Origin: Lophius americanus
Taxonomy: Eukaryota > Chordata > Actinopteri > Lophiiformes > Lophiidae
Length of the DNA: 64,000 bases
Assembly (NCBI GenBank): GCA_037951165.1
Contig: JBBDHG010000054.1
Location: 986,501-1,050,500 of the forward strand
Direction of reading: 5' to 3'
Shown here piece by piece: positions 10,362 to 23,050 of this stretch. The notes under the pieces are model-generated. The model had not been told where the DNA came from and ran no database searches. It worked only from the letters and a program-made list of their open reading frames with translations. Position 1 is the first letter of the stretch. Each line of letters begins with the position of its first letter. A program made the position numbers and the translations under genes.

Positions 10362-13300
10362 AACATGTTTTGCATAAACATTAGGCAAGAGCCTTCATAT
10401 TAACCTGAAATAAGGTAGGATAACTAATAGCATTTAATTGCATTTCCATTCAGAAAAAAATAGAACTGTCATCATAATTGTCTAAGTAAATAATGATAGT
10501 TGGTTTTCAATGTAAGACAGGAAATGAAACCATGCCACCAGCGTCTACTGGATAATATTGATGTCTAGACACCTCCATGCACCCGCTCAACCTGACCTCC
10601 TCCTTCGCACCGTTAGATATTCTGGAATACCAAACCAGTTCTTGCAATTACCACTAAACTGCTGATATAGATTATTTTCAAAAGAACATGATTAATTAGA
10701 AATGGGGCAATTTAAACATGCAAAATGTAACGTGGGGTAGAAATTGCTGAGTCACATACATCAGAAAATGAATTAGGTTGCAGTCTTATTAATCTGAGCC
10801 TAAGCCATCACATTGTCCACGGCAATAAGCTCTACCAAGCAGGCTGCCTGAGATATACAGTTTTCATAATGCTGTCAATCTGTTGTCCCTCTATTTCTGA
10901 GAGATTTGTACTGCAATGTTGCATCATACAACAAGTCACAGGTTCAAGTCAACGGCCTGCCATTTCTTGCAGTCTTTTTTGTAGAGCACTATAATATTTT
11001 AGAGGTGAATGTAATATTTAGAGAGGACATCATCTTGAGAGAAAGAACCAAACATATTAGAAATCATGAATTTTACTGATATAATTTAAAGGCTGAGCGG
11101 AGGATAAATATGTAATTATGCATCTGTTGGTGACAAACAAAGAAAGACTGAATGCATGAAAAGTCTGCTGCGTAAAATGAGCCCAATGGTACCTGCTACT
11201 CTGGCTGCAATTCTCTCTGGCTGCAATTCTGAAATGCATCTTTGAACTATAATAGTGAATTGTGTTACACAGAAATATATTTCAAGGTAGATTTAAGATT
11301 TGGGTAAACTTTTCTGTCAGTTAAATTTTTCCTTAAGCTTAAAACATTGAACTGCAGTAAAATAATATAATTTGGCTTTTAAAAAGGCCATACATCCTTT
11401 TTTACTTTTTATATTATTTTTTCTCAAATAGTTTTTGAATTGACAAATTAAAATTTTGCGATTTTTAAAAAAAAGCAATTTTCTGAACTCGTCATCAGTC
11501 CCAGCTGACATTGGATGAAAAATAGGGTACCGCCTGGGCAGTTCACTATTTCATCACAGAGTTGAGACGAAGAAAAAAAACAACCCTTATTTCTTACATA
11601 CACACCTGGAACTGTTAATTATAAATTTTCAGCTTGGACCCAAAAGCGAACCCAGAGTCTCATTGCGGTTATTAATTCTCTTAAATATCTGGCGATGGGC
11701 GATGAGGTTGCAGAGAGATGGCTTCACCATGAGATTCTCCCCTAAAAGTCCACAAAGTAGGCAAGGTAAACTGAAGGGCAGTGGAGTCTTCCTGAGCAAG
11801 TGGAAACCAGAATTAATCAATGAAAATGACACTATTATCTCACTATTATCTCAACAAATCAAATTTAGAAAGCTGCCAATATAGTTACCACATGAACGCT
11901 GAATAATCTGGCGAGGAATGGTTGATAAGCCAGAGTTATTCTACTGCTGTTGGTGACTTCAGTTGAACACAGGTGTGAAGCCAAGCCTTTTGCCAGGAGT
12001 GTGTGTGTCTACACCCATAGACACACCCGAAAGCTGAGGAAAGAGAGATAGTGTAAGGAAGAGTTAGGGGAGAAACACTAGAGGGTGGAAGTCACGGTTG
12101 AGCTCTAGCATGAACTATTAAGAGTCACCAATTCACCTACAATAAGCTGGTGTATCCAGAAAGACTATGACATGAATTCAATTTCCAATTGATATAAATT
12201 TCTAATTCAATTTAATAACTCAAGATCACGTTTAGTTTGTTTTAAGTTTACTGAGTCTTAAGTTATTTAAGTGTGCATTAAAAAAACGCACACTTTCTCT
12301 AAAACACCACAACTTGGAATACTTACCATGTCAAAGAGAGGTTTTAGAAGAACCAGTTTTTCTTCACTCAACAGTGTTCCCTAAACATTGTCATGTCAAA
12401 CAGCTATTAGGTGAGATTATTAAATTATTACTTCTTAGTATTGCTTTTATCCTTTTATTTAATAAAAACAATGGATAATGTATGACAGAGCTTACTTATA
12501 GTTTGGTTTTTGATGCTACGCTGACTTGATAAGATTAATTTTGAGAACCATTAATTGTCTTCTTCTGATATTGTAACATGTAATACTTTTTGTTACCTGC
12601 TGAATCCCAGTTTATATAATGAGTTGGACTTTAGATTCCCAAAAGAAAATAGAGGCTCTGTAATATGCTGTGTCAGCATGCATCTTCCTTGGAAACCTTC
12701 CACCCTCCACTCAAAATGCAGTTAGAATAAAGTTATTACACAGGTATAACTTGTTACATGTAAGACAATCTAAAAAAACATTTTTAACAACACCACAATG
12801 GGATTATTTTGTCTCATTCAGGTTGGAATAAGAGTTTTTTCACACTCATGTTATGGGGTGAGTGAAATATATGGGAAAAAAATGAAAAAAAAAACAAATT
12901 TTCCACCATTTGAACAGTGGACTTGATTTTCGCCGGGATAACAAAAATAAGGGAAATAATTTGTCTCATTGATTTGTAATAGAATAAAATGAGCGCAGTG
13001 TGAATTATAATTATCGCGTTCTCTGAAAGGTGAAGAGCTATCAGATTATGCTTGATTTGAAGCCATGCCTCCTCCATTATCTGACGTCCTGATTACAGCA
13101 AGCAAAGAGGTCGGGCTGTGGTGTGCACTTTGATAAATGTTTGATGTTATCATAAGGAATAGACACATGACAGGCACATTTTTGCCGGATTCTTAGGCTT
13201 ACATAATCCATTTTCTGTGGCAGTCTATAACTTATGAGGGTATACTGCCTGACCTATATTGACCTCTAACACACTTGGTTTTTTGAGCAGTGAGGAGTCT

Positions 13301-13588
13301 AGACTTGACTTGTCAAAGTGAAAAAAAAATCATTATTGTCCAGTACAGGCGTGTGCTGCATGACGCCATTTAGAGATTCATGGAATAGTTGAAAACATTA
13401 ACGATAATAGCATTAATCATCCTTGTGAACTATTGTGTTTACTCTTAAATGAATAGAAGCCAGTTCAATGAGTCCTAATAAAAAATTACTGAGTCTATGT
13501 ATATAAAAAGACAAAATATAATAAAATCTAAAACTTGAATACTTAAAATAATAATAAAAACTTAATTCATTCAAAATAATTATGAATC
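10362..13588. other. Anonymous non-coding DNA
   Basis: Over 3 kb without a recognised gene. About 10680-10850 has mixed composition that could be constrained. About 11640-12010 has an LTR-like feel (GCTTGGACCCAAAAGCG) but no paired ends. Open frames here are short and unrecognised. Confidence 0.4.
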
Positions 13589-13604
13589 GTATTTCAACTG
13601 TTTA
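13589..13604. repeat. Left 16-bp target-site duplication of SINE
   Basis: GTATTTCAACTGTTTA here is repeated exactly at 13951-13966, directly bracketing the SINE. This is the direct signature of LINE-style target-primed insertion. Confidence 0.9.
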
Positions 13605-13950
13605 GGTGGCACGTTGGCGCAGTGGTTATCGCTGCTACCTCACAGCAAAAAGGTAGTGAGTAAGAATCTACCTCTGCCAGCCTTTCTGTGCAGAGTTTGC
13701 TTGTTCTCCCTGTGTCTGCGTGGGTTCTCTCTGGGAACCCTGGCTTCCTCCCACAGTCCAAAAACATGCAATACAGGTGAATTGATCACACTGAACTTGC
13801 CCGTAAGTGTGAATGGTTGTATGTCTCTATGTGTCGGCCCTGTGATGAACTGGCTACTCCTCCTGGATGTGTCACGCCTCTCGCCCGATGTCTGCTGGGA
13901 TACGCTCCAGCCCCCTAGACTCTGAACAAGAGAAGCAGTTGATAATGAAT
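13605..13950 (+). mobile_element. GCAGTGG-type teleost SINE, near-complete, with target duplication
   Basis: The element starts GGTGGCACGTTGGCGCAGTGG, giving an A-box-like GGCGCAGTGGTTATCGC. The B-box position (about 13661-13671) is mutated relative to the GGTTCAAATC of the copy at 24455. The body holds the usual ordered phrases: TTCTCCCTGTGTCTGCGTGG, CTTCCTCCCACAGTCCAAAA, CTGTGATGAACTGGCTACTC and GCTGGGATACGCTCCAGCC. The end is AGAAGCAGTTGATAATGAAT. Perfect 16-bp direct repeats flank it. It is a non-coding, RNA polymerase III-type retroposon; the 103-codon frame across it is not a gene. Intact target repeats make this the best-dated, probably youngest, insertion in the window. Confidence 0.9.
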
Positions 13951-13966
13951 GTATTTCAACTGTTTA
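13951..13966. repeat. Right 16-bp target-site duplication of SINE
   Basis: Exact copy of 13589-13604. Confidence 0.9.
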
Positions 13967-14746
13967 TTATAAGAAAATGATCAGCTGTCTGTTTCTTCTA
14001 ATGATGAGGATTTTTATTTTGACAGATATACGTATATAATGGCATTGTCTTAAAAACATGTGAGAAGTCCCATTTGAGCATTTCTACACGACACAGCATG
14101 CTTTAAACGTAATGTCCCAATCCAAACATCTCAGGCCAAAGGTTGATGTTCAACATACACAGACGCTGAGGTGAAGGCTCTGCACATACACGCACACATA
14201 TAAAAGCCTTCACCTTGTGTTAGTGTAAGAGATGCAAAGGGGTGTCACTGAGTGACATCAGAAATAACAACTTGCAATATGATGTTGGTAAATGAAAGTA
14301 AATGACTCTCAGCATTACCATTTTCCAAGAAGGATCTCCAATGGTATGAATAATATAAATTTGAACAATTTTACCACAAATGTGGTCCTTCACTCTGGTC
14401 AGTTTCATTTTGCAAATAAAGAGTTTTTCTAACATATTTGGAGCTGGAGAGGCAGCATTCAATTGGCCTGTCTGTGGCTGTCTGTCGTTGTTAGACTCTA
14501 GACGGATAGAGTGACAAGAGTAAACCATACTGACTCAATGTTTGTGTGTTGTAAAGCCATAAGATGGAGCAAAAGGAGAGGCAAGTCTCCATGGAGCTGC
14601 GCAGGACGAGCCACTGCTCCTTACACTACCTAGAATCGGTGGAATATTAATTAAAGATCAATTTAATTATTTAATTGATCAATATTGTCAGTCAAATATC
14701 TGAAAATTTCAAGTTTTCAATCACTCTGATCTCTTTTTTCCAATAT
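13967..14746. other. Anonymous non-coding DNA
   Basis: No gene or repeat recognised. The 102-codon minus frame at 14220-14528 has no motif or domain I can name and no exon signals I trust. Confidence 0.4.
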
Positions 14747-15415
14747 GAGGGTTCCCACGCATCCTAGAAAACCCGGAAAATGGATGACCAATTTCCCAGT
14801 CATGGGAAACTAGGGACCCTGAAGTCTCTTGAAAAAAAAAAGATCATCTTGTGTTCACAAGAAAAATTCATCTTGCATAGGCATGAATGGTCTATCAAAT
14901 CCCAAAGTGTAGGCTGCATGCCTGTTGTCTTTCAGTATGTGCAGCCAGTGATTCCTGCTGATGATGATTCCATATCTACGAACAAAAGCTGTTAGAATTT
15001 GATTATGTAAAGTATTTTTTCTGTTCATGCTTATATGTCCTGTTGCTGCGTAAAGTACTTAACTGCTCTTATTCTGAAGGATCACAGCAGATGTAGTCTT
15101 GGTCAGCATTGTGTATGTGCTCTGGTTTGGTGAAATTGGCGTTTCATCGGTCCTCCTCACGGGATTTTCATAAACTAGTTGTATGACATTTCAAAGTGAC
15201 AATACAACTATTTAAGCCCCGCCCAGACCATTATATGTTAAATGGTTGCTTTGTCCACCAAGAAACGCTTATAAATTAACAATAAATCATTTTGTACGCA
15301 CAAAATATTTTATTTTTTCAAGGGACTTCAGGGGTTACATAGGACACATATGGAGAATGAGAGAAAAAAGTGAAAATACCTAGAAAAGCTTGAGTTGTCC
15401 TGGAAAATTATTTCT
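14747..15415. repeat. Possible old copy of a CCTGGAAAA-type dispersed repeat
   Basis: The left edge reads GAGGGTTCCCACGCATCCTA then GAAAACCCGGAAAATGGATG; near the right edge, 15375-15405 has ACCTAGAAAAGC and GTCCTGGAAAATT. Repeats built on 'cctggaaaagt' phrases are common in fish genomes. The middle is unrecognised, so extent and family are uncertain. Confidence 0.3.
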
Positions 15416-15985
15416 ACTACCTCTGCATCTCTTTGCCTTGCGAAAGGACATAAATAGTTTAGAAGATTAACTTATGCGTAGCAAGCGCACACGTGATATT
15501 CAATGAGCAACATTGAGAAAAATCGCTTCTCTATTTCGAGCTGGGACAGCATTCCTAACCAAGGTACCCAGGGCTGAAGGTGGCAATGTGAAACAAACCA
15601 CAGACTAACATTACTGTAGGCTAATAGCACTAGCCTTAAACTTGACAGTTCAGTCTTACTCATTAATAGGCAGTAATTGTGTGCGCTTTAATCCGCCAAT
15701 GTCAAAAACTGCATTGTGACATAAGCTACCTGATTGAGTTTGCAGTGGTTTTTATATTGATCTTTGATATAAATTTTGGTTTATATTGATTTATACCTCA
15801 TATGTATGCAGACACTATGGCGTATGAGCTCTGGATGATGCTACCTACCCAGGCAAGGACCTCACCATATTCATGTTCCAAATCTTTTTAAATATGATTG
15901 CGCATTTTCATTCGGTGAATTATTTTTGTTAATGTTGTTAGCATGAGGGAATGGGATTTAACATGCAGTAATTAGCATCATAGCC
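15416..15985. other. Anonymous non-coding DNA
   Basis: No feature recognised. Confidence 0.4.
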
Positions 15986-15988
15986 TTT

Positions 15989-16100
15989 AATCAATCAATC
16001 AATCAATCAATCAAATTGTATTTACATAGGACCTTTAAAACAATTACACAAATCCAATGCATGGAGTCAACAGAGCGACGTGTTAGTTTATGGCGTTATA
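15989..16100 (-). repeat. (TCAA)n microsatellite with LINE 3' UTR-like flank
   Basis: About six TCAA units (15989-16015) are followed by ATTGTATTTACATAGGACCT, a variant of the 'tttatatagcgcctt' phrase found in 3' UTRs of fish LINEs. It is probably the tail end of a short minus-strand LINE insertion. Confidence 0.5.
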
Positions 16101-16324
16101 AACTGTCATACTGTAGCAGCCAGATCATCACTGAAAAAGTCCTGAAAAAGGTAAATAATCTAGGAATACAGTGGGAAACCTGAATATACCTCGTGTATCA
16201 GCATGACCCATCATCAACCGTATCAGAGTCCTCATACACGGGCATATGTCTCTATAGAAAAAGAGTAAAAAAGTACTAAATGGTCTGCATGGGACTGCAT
16301 GGTTCTTAGTACCGAGAGGTTTAC

Positions 16325-16490
16325 ATGGGTTCTCTTCTCTGGGTTCTCCAGCCTCCTGCCACAGTCTAAGACATCTAATATAGGTGAAGTGGTGACTATA
16401 AAATTGCCCGTAAGTATGAATAGATAGATGGGATAGGTCCCAGCCCCCCCCATGACAGGATATGCACAGGATAAGGGAAATTAATGCATG
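16325..16490 (+). repeat. GCAGTGG-type SINE fragment with internal deletion
   Basis: ACATGGGTTCTCTTCTCTGG, CCTCCTGCCACAGTCTAAGA, GTGAAGTGGTGACTATAAAA, then directly TAGATGGGATAGGTCCCAGC and CAGGATAAGGGAAA. Order matches the SINE at 13605-13950, but the central part is deleted and the head is missing. Two overlapping minus frames here are not genes. Confidence 0.75.
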
Positions 16491-18164
16491 GATGGTACAA
16501 GGTTCAAAAGAGGACAACATTTAGGTCTGGAAGTGGGGTCAAATTCAAAATTCATAAAGTAATGAGATCTTTTGTGTTAGGTGTGTTAGTTCTCTCAGGC
16601 GCCTAATCAGATTCTGGGCTTTGTGGAACTATTTCAGATTTTGCACAGATAAATGGATCCATTGAAGATATTGTTAAGTAGAGCATTGTCAACTGCTGCA
16701 GATACCATTGGGAAATCACAGGATTGTCCTCGGCAATGACATGAATGATGGCTCCAGCAGCCACAGCGAAAGTTTCAATCAGGCATGATAACAGAGGACA
16801 AGCAAAATATGTGGAGCAGAATAGAGAAACTACACGGTAAAAATAATTCACGACAACGATTGTGATAAAGTGTTAATTCTGGACTATAACCGAATTGAGG
16901 GTAGCAAATAGTTTGTATTGTATATGTCTGCTACAAAGTCGAACTTACATAATGTAATGTTTACCTGTAATTGTTCATATTTCACTCATTGGGGAAAAAA
17001 CAGTTTCCCGCCTTTAACTTCCCAACCCTATGTCTAATCGTCTCTAAATGTAGCTCATTTTAATACACACAAAGGAATGTGTAATTTCTAATACTAAGCT
17101 CTGAAAAAATAGTGTTTTTTACTGTATGTATCTTAATTTTTGAGTGACTATGAGATCTTATCTCAGAGCATATTGCTGACTTCTTAGAAATACTTAAGTT
17201 GAGTCATATGGACTGTTCAATCAGCGGGGATTGCTTGTACAACACAGGGGATTGGGGTATTTTCAGGGGTATACTCATGCTGTCAGTAGACAACAGTGTA
17301 GGCCTAATTATGCTGGATTTGGTTGACTGCATGTTTTGCACCAAAAGATACCTGGTCAGATGCCTTGTAAGTGCGATTTAAAATTGCAATTGACCATTTT
17401 CTCATTCTAATACATAGTTGGGTTAAAATAATGATAGCTGTATGATACAGTTCAGTGAAATAATGAAAGTTAATGTTTAACCATATGGGTTAAAACAAAA
17501 ACTGAGTTCAGACATCGACAGGAGTGTCTCTTATTTAAACCATTATCATTGCAAATTCATTCCGAATCGGAGATTGTCAAGCTTTAGTGCCTTCCTCATT
17601 TTTCTCCGATCAAAATCATACCTGTTTATGTTGTCAATAACAATAACAGTAAATGTGGCTCGTGAGTATTTCAAGCAATATTTGTGGCTAATAGATATTA
17701 ACGGCTAGGATTAATTTAGGCTCAGAATACAATTTGCTAGCTATCTATATAAAAAGTACAAAGCAAAATTGAAATGAAAAAATAACTTTCTCAGTCTAGG
17801 AGATAGATATTGATATATTAAATATGTAATTTCAAAAATGTAATTATTATTATACAAACATGTGGTCTTAGGAATCAATCACTTCATGGGGTATGTATTA
17901 AACATGAGGGAGGTGAAAGATTGATACATAACGTTTGTCTGAAAGTCAACAATCAGATGGGAATAGGTTTTTTATGTTTCATTTCAGGGCAGCACAGTGA
18001 TTTGGTGGCTAAAATCATCAAAGATAAACAATGTTTGTGTATCACAATACAAATAGACTTTTATTGACAATCAAAAAACAAAAGTGTTTTTTATGATAGT
18101 AACTAAATCCCGGTAGCAGGGGTAAATCCCCGAAAAGTCCCTGTGTTGTATAAGTGTTTTGCGT
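16491..18164. other. Anonymous AT-rich DNA
   Basis: No gene, RNA or recognised repeat family. Confidence 0.4.
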
Positions 18165-18584
18165 AAAGCGAGCTCCCCTTGTGAGTAACATATGATATAC
18201 AAAAAAGATTTCCTTGAGTTGATTCATATACACCAGAGTTGAACAAAAACAGAACAATCAGGGGGTTATGGCTGAAAAAATTGAAGTTTGTACATAAAAA
18301 AAGAAAAAAGAAGCTCCCACTAGTGATTAAAATATGAACTGCTAAATTAAATATGATGTTTACGAGATAGATCTTCTTGGCGCGATGCATGTGCACCAAA
18401 TCTCGACTGAACCGGACAAACGGTTAAGAAATTATGGCCTGAATTATGGCCTTAGTGACATAAATATACGAAATTACTCCAGTTCCTCCTTGCAATAAGG
18501 TATATCCGGCTACCAAATAGATCCCTGATATAGTTTTCGAGTTATTGCGCTAACAAAAGGATTTGCGGCAGCAATGACGATTCC
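18165..18584 (+). repeat. Unnamed dispersed family, copy A
   Basis: Two clear units start at AGCTCCCCTTGTGAGTAAC (18171) and AGCTCCCACTAGTGATTAAA (18312), 141 bp apart. A weaker third start is at GGCCTTAGTGACATAAATAT (about 18440). Each unit continues with a version of TTGATTCATATACACCA, CGACTGAACCGGACAAACGG and AATTATGGCCTGAA. The copy closes with GAGTTATTGCGCTAACAAAA and GCGGCAGCAATGACGATTCC. The same order is seen in copy B. It has no coding potential I accept and no named family I can match. Confidence 0.7.
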
Positions 18585-20169
18585 ATAAAATCCCCCACTC
18601 TCAGCTGAAAGTAATACAAAAAAACATAAATAATAATATTATGTTGCATTTATTCAAAGAGATATACTATATCCCCCCTAAATCTTACACAATAAACCTT
18701 TAAGTTAAAATAAAATTCAAGTTAATTTAAGATTTCTAATCTAATCCTTTGTCATTCAATGTGATCATTTCTGTTCCTGTATTAAACATTAACATTTTTC
18801 TCTTGTTTGAAACATTGTTTGAGGGTTTTCTTTTATGTCCCTCAATGTATTCATTCATTTTTACTTTAATGATAGAATAAAAAATTGTCGATTTAACCCA
18901 TTAATTCTCACTTACATGAGAGGAGTCTGCTTATTTTAGCCACATAAAGTTTGATGATGATGATGACGATGATGATGATGTACGGTCACCTAAACGCTAG
19001 GGCTGGTTAATTAGTCGTAACAACACTACAAGACGTTTTATAACATAGACTGTAGTGGGTTACGCTAAAGCATCTAATCTACATAAATTATTTATTGAAT
19101 ATATAATTTCAGACTCACCAAAACTGATTGAAGTTTAGATACAATATGGTCTCAGTTTGATACCGAATACATTTATTCAACATTGAATTATTGTCTTAGA
19201 TTAACTTCAGGGGTTCAGGTAAGTCAGGATATGTGAGGCTGAATTAAATCTGCTGACAAAATCAATAAATCAATCATACTTTTTCATGCCTTTCAAGTGG
19301 CTTTACAGAGAAAAAAAGACATTAAGGATGTGGAGACAAATGCAAATAAAATTAATCTTCATGTTGTATTGTTAGTATATCAATATTATAATTGTAATAT
19401 AATTATTTATCAATGTGCATGGTGTAAGACGATTAAATACTATAAATCGATTTCTTTTTGTGGCTGGAGACCCTTCGTACTCTTTGTTGCTTTAAAACGT
19501 TCCTCGGGTTTTTAAGGCCAAATACTTTCATTTTGACTCATCAGTTTGTCTAATTTTATGCCATAAAGTTGCTGCATCATAAAATTAAGATATCACAGAA
19601 CAGAAAACCATAAGCAAATAGCTTATCCCTGCTAAGTCTCCGAGGAGACAAAGACAGGTGAGATTAAAGAGGCTAAAGGAAATAACTCTGCAAAGCTTAA
19701 GCCCGTGTAACTGATGTCCTTATAAGCATTTGTCTGTCCCTGACTGTCTAAATTAGTCAGACACAATGGAAATCAGCTTACAGCTATTGCTTTGCTCTCT
19801 GCTGTCAAAGGTGGTAGACGAGAATGATGCCCTGTTGCTTGTTTCTATTCGGCAGAATAATCCTCTACCGCACCATAAGATGTTGAAATTTTAAGCAAAG
19901 AGCATAGTCTAAAAATGTTATTCTGGCTCCAAATTAATTGTTTGTCGGGGCTCGATGCAACATGTTTACACTTTTTAATGAGTCCCTTTTGACTCTCACC
20001 TTTAGGACAATATAATAATTTGAGACCCTGCTGCTGCTTACAAAGCCATTGTTTATATCAGTTTCCTATTTGTGAGTCTGTCTAGCTTCTAAACTTTGAA
20101 TAAAACAAGTCTAATGGATAAACACAGTACATACTCTCTCTACATCCTTTATGGTCTTCCAAACCGTCT
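18585..20169. other. Anonymous DNA with a GAT microsatellite and a possibly constrained segment
   Basis: A GAT-type microsatellite lies at 18952-18980. About 19560-19880 is less AT-rich and free of simple repeats, a pattern compatible with conserved non-coding sequence, though this is only an impression. No gene is recognised. Confidence 0.4.
18952..18980. repeat. (TGA)n microsatellite
   Basis: About nine TGA units with one GAC interruption, seen directly. Confidence 0.9.
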
Positions 20170-21165
20170 CAATTTTCACTTACTTACTGTCTCCAGGACC
20201 TCTAAACCTGGCTGTCCCTCTGCTGTGCTCGTCTCTAATATTGTCCATCTTCCTCACTCCGATAGAACATCTGAACATCTTCAAATCTTCTTCCTGTATT
20301 TAAGTCATTGCCACCGTATCTAAACCGTCCGGCAGAGCTGCTCTCACTACCATTGGGTAAGCCTTTCCCTTCACTCCCATTGCTACACTTCTGTCACACC
20401 CTTTTTCACACTACCCATTGCTCTGAACAGTTGACCCTAAGCACTTAAACTCCCACACTTTCTTCATCTCTACTCACCATTCCTCCTGCCTCCCTTTCAT
20501 TCACACATGTTTTCTGTCTTGCTGCAACTGACCTTCATTCCTCTTCTCTGAAGTGAGTACTTCCACATCTCCAAGTTTTCATCCATCTGCTCCCTGCTCT
20601 CACTACAGCTCCACAAACATCATAGTCCATGGACCCTCCTACCTTACCTCATCTATCATCCAACATGTCTATCACATTTGCAAAAATGAAGGGGATCAGA
20701 GCCAAACCTCGACGCAGTTCCACTTCGACCTTGAACCAAATCTTCACTCTTACTGTACACCTCACCGCTGTCATTCTTCTCTCATGAATCCTCCATCACT
20801 ATAATATACTTCTCTGTAACTCCAGAGCTCATTATGCAATCCCACAATTCCTCCCTTGGCACTCTGTTGTACTTTTTGTCTAAATCCACAAAGACACAAT
20901 GGCGCTCATTCTAACATTCTCCTACATCTCCATCAGCACTCTCAAGGCAAAGATCATATTTCTAGTGCTCTTCTTGGCATGAAAACATACCGGTGCTAAA
21001 AAACAACAACCCTAAAAACATATTTTCCTTAACCTAGCTTCCACTACTTTTTCCAAGATCTTCATTTTATGGCTCATCAGTGTTATACCCCTGCAGCTGC
21101 TACAGCTCTGAACATCACCCTTGCTCTTAACAATTTGCACAAGTACACTTTTCCTACAAAAATAT
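20170..21165 (-). pseudogene. RTE-clade LINE reverse transcriptase relic
   Basis: Read on the minus strand, right to left. KGDVQSCSSCRGITLMSHKM (about 21122-21063) is the start of the RT domain. Palm motif A reads FVDLDKKYNRVPREELWDC (about 20892-20836); the motif-A aspartate (the D of FVD) survives but the usual KAYD is KYN. The region near 20640-20600 should carry the FADD box; here MMF runs straight into VEL, so both catalytic aspartates are deleted. Beyond it, on the left, lie antisense versions of the C-terminal region with several indels. The copy is truncated at both ends and broken by frameshifts. Open frames in plus direction (20096-20323, 20553-20804) are antisense shadows. Clade assignment comes from the KGD.QSC..YRGI.LMSH and VDLEKAYDRVP signatures of fish and BovB-type RTE elements. 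Confidence 0.85.
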
Positions 21166-22390
21166 AAAATAGCACTGATGAAATATGGTGAAGGGTCCCG
21201 GAAAAATAGCTCAGTCATAACTGATAAATTTCCCAACCAAGTTAATAGATTTAAAGAGCCAAGGCTAAGGGTCTGATCATAGCAAAGCAAATGAGCAGAA
21301 AGCTTAATAAGTACAGTAAGAGTAAATACATTGTCTCAAGGCAATACCTCTTAAAGCAACAACCATTGATATACTGCTTCTATTTCACTATTTCAGGAAC
21401 TGACATGCATGCTATTCATCAGACCTGTAGCACATGATTCATCTCTGTCACATCGTAAATGGCTCTCTATTTGGAGCTCGAGACCAAGAAATACAACATT
21501 TTATGTCCCTGTAAATTTTGTCAGTTGCACAATGATTATTGGTTCACTACAACAGCAGAAAATCTACAATAGCCAACTTAAAGTAGATACCAAATTACCC
21601 CAGACCTTATTTAAAGCATTCTGTTTCCAGATTTGTGCATTCCATAATACTGCCATCAAATCAGTGGGTTAACAAAGTTAAATATTTGTTTGTACATAAT
21701 TGAGATACTCACAATGTTGACTCACTTGGTGAGACCAAATCTTTATATTATTATTCTTTACAGTTTTGGTGTTTGTTCCATTGAGATGCACTTCCTGAAC
21801 GGCTTCATTTAGACACCGAATTATCAGTAGCTATAGTAGGTGCTGTCATAAATTGTAGACATTCAAATGAGCTCTTCTCATTTTCTCATTTACTCTATAA
21901 ACATAAAAACATAAACATCATTTATCACTTTGATGTTTGTCACCGTGTCACACTAAAACAACAAATGCTCAGTCAAGGGTAGAGGGCTGAAATACAAAGG
22001 ACTCAAAGTAAATTACCATCAACTTCTTTGTCATTCATATCTATATGCACGTTTTATGAGTTCTAATGGAAGGCATCATACAAACTATGATAATCAAACC
22101 ATGACCATCAGTAAGCATGTTAATACAAATTAGAGCACTGCTCTAAAAATGCTAACTTACAAAGGTCTCCTCTTGAGAGGTCGCGCCCCTCTCTTGCATC
22201 CCGCCTCCAGTCTTTGGCTATGACTAGACCGGGTGATATGAGATAATCTTCACCACAGTCAATGCCAACGTCAGTAGAATTAACAGCAAACCATCAGTCA
22301 ACTCATCTATAAAGTTAGAAACGGGCCATCAATGACACACTTTGACCGGGATCAGACACACTCATCTCTCATTTTAAAAAGCATTACTAA
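21166..22390. other. Anonymous non-coding DNA
   Basis: No gene or named repeat recognised. An 87-codon plus frame (21409-21672) has no recognisable domain. Confidence 0.4.
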
Positions 22391-22725
22391 TTTAAATAGA
22401 TTTTTCATTCAGTCCCCCCATGGTAACCATCTCCTGGTCTCTGAAGACACCCTCTCTACATTTAAGAGCAGCTTAAACATTCCTTTTTGATATAACTTAT
22501 AATTAAAGCTGGCTTAGACTGGCCCTTAGATATGCTACTACAGGTCTACACTGCCAGGGGATTTCCCATGATGCACTGAACTCCTCACTCATCCTGTCTC
22601 TCTCTCTTTTTCTACACATCCATGTCTCATTAAAGCATGTTACTAACTTGACCACCTCCTTGGATCTTTATTTTTGCCTCAGCCTGCAGGGTCCCATCGT
22701 TATGCGTTCTTTATTCACTGAGACT
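22391..22725 (+). pseudogene. LINE 3' end fragment (C-terminus plus UTR), plus strand
   Basis: DTLSTFKSSLNIPF (near 22449-22490) corresponds to the last conserved block of L2-like or similar fish non-LTR ORFs. It is followed by a 3' sequence with CTGGCTTAGACTGGCCCTTA, ATGCTACTACAGGTCTACAC and CCCATGATGCACTGA, a combination I recognise as common in teleost genomes. No RT core is present. The plus-strand order suggests a 5'-truncated insertion. Confidence 0.55.
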
Positions 22726-22734
22726 TAATGGTAG

Positions 22735-23050
22735 ATGGAATGTACTCAAATAGCACCTTTCTAGTCTTCTTGAGAACTTAAAGGGCTTTACAACATGAGT
22801 CCGAATTCAGCCATTCACGCCAAAATTCATACAGTGGGGGCAGAAGCGACCATGCGAGGCGCCACCGGCTCACGAGGAGTGATAACTATTCATGCTGGCA
22901 TTCATTACTAATGGAACAGCCATCAAGAGAAACCTGGGGTTTAGTACCTTGCTCAAGGACACCTCAACTTCAACCGCAGGGGTCGGAGATTGAACCATTA
23001 ACCTTCAGAGAAATAGATGACTGCTCTACCTACTGCGTAACAGCCGCTGC
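22735..23050 (-). mobile_element. tRNA-headed SINE of the 'ttgctcaaggacac' type, minus strand
   Basis: On the minus strand the head reads AGCGGCTGTTACGCAGTAGG then TAGAGCAGTC, with a B-box-like GGTTCAATCTCC. The plus-strand body has the ordered phrases GTACTCAAATAGCACCTTTC, CAGCCATTCACGCC, CACAGTGGGG-like AGTGGGGGCAG, GTACCTTGCTCAAGGACACC and TCGGAGATTGAACCATTAAC. The same order occurs at 35954-36247. This family has a different body from the other two SINE types here. The 62-codon frame across it is not a gene. Confidence 0.75.

Noticed and set aside
11630..12110. Possible minus-strand LTR (GCTTGGACCCAAAAGCG near 11633)
   Set aside because: Only one phrase resembles LTR ends; no TG/CA limits, polyadenylation signal or second copy.
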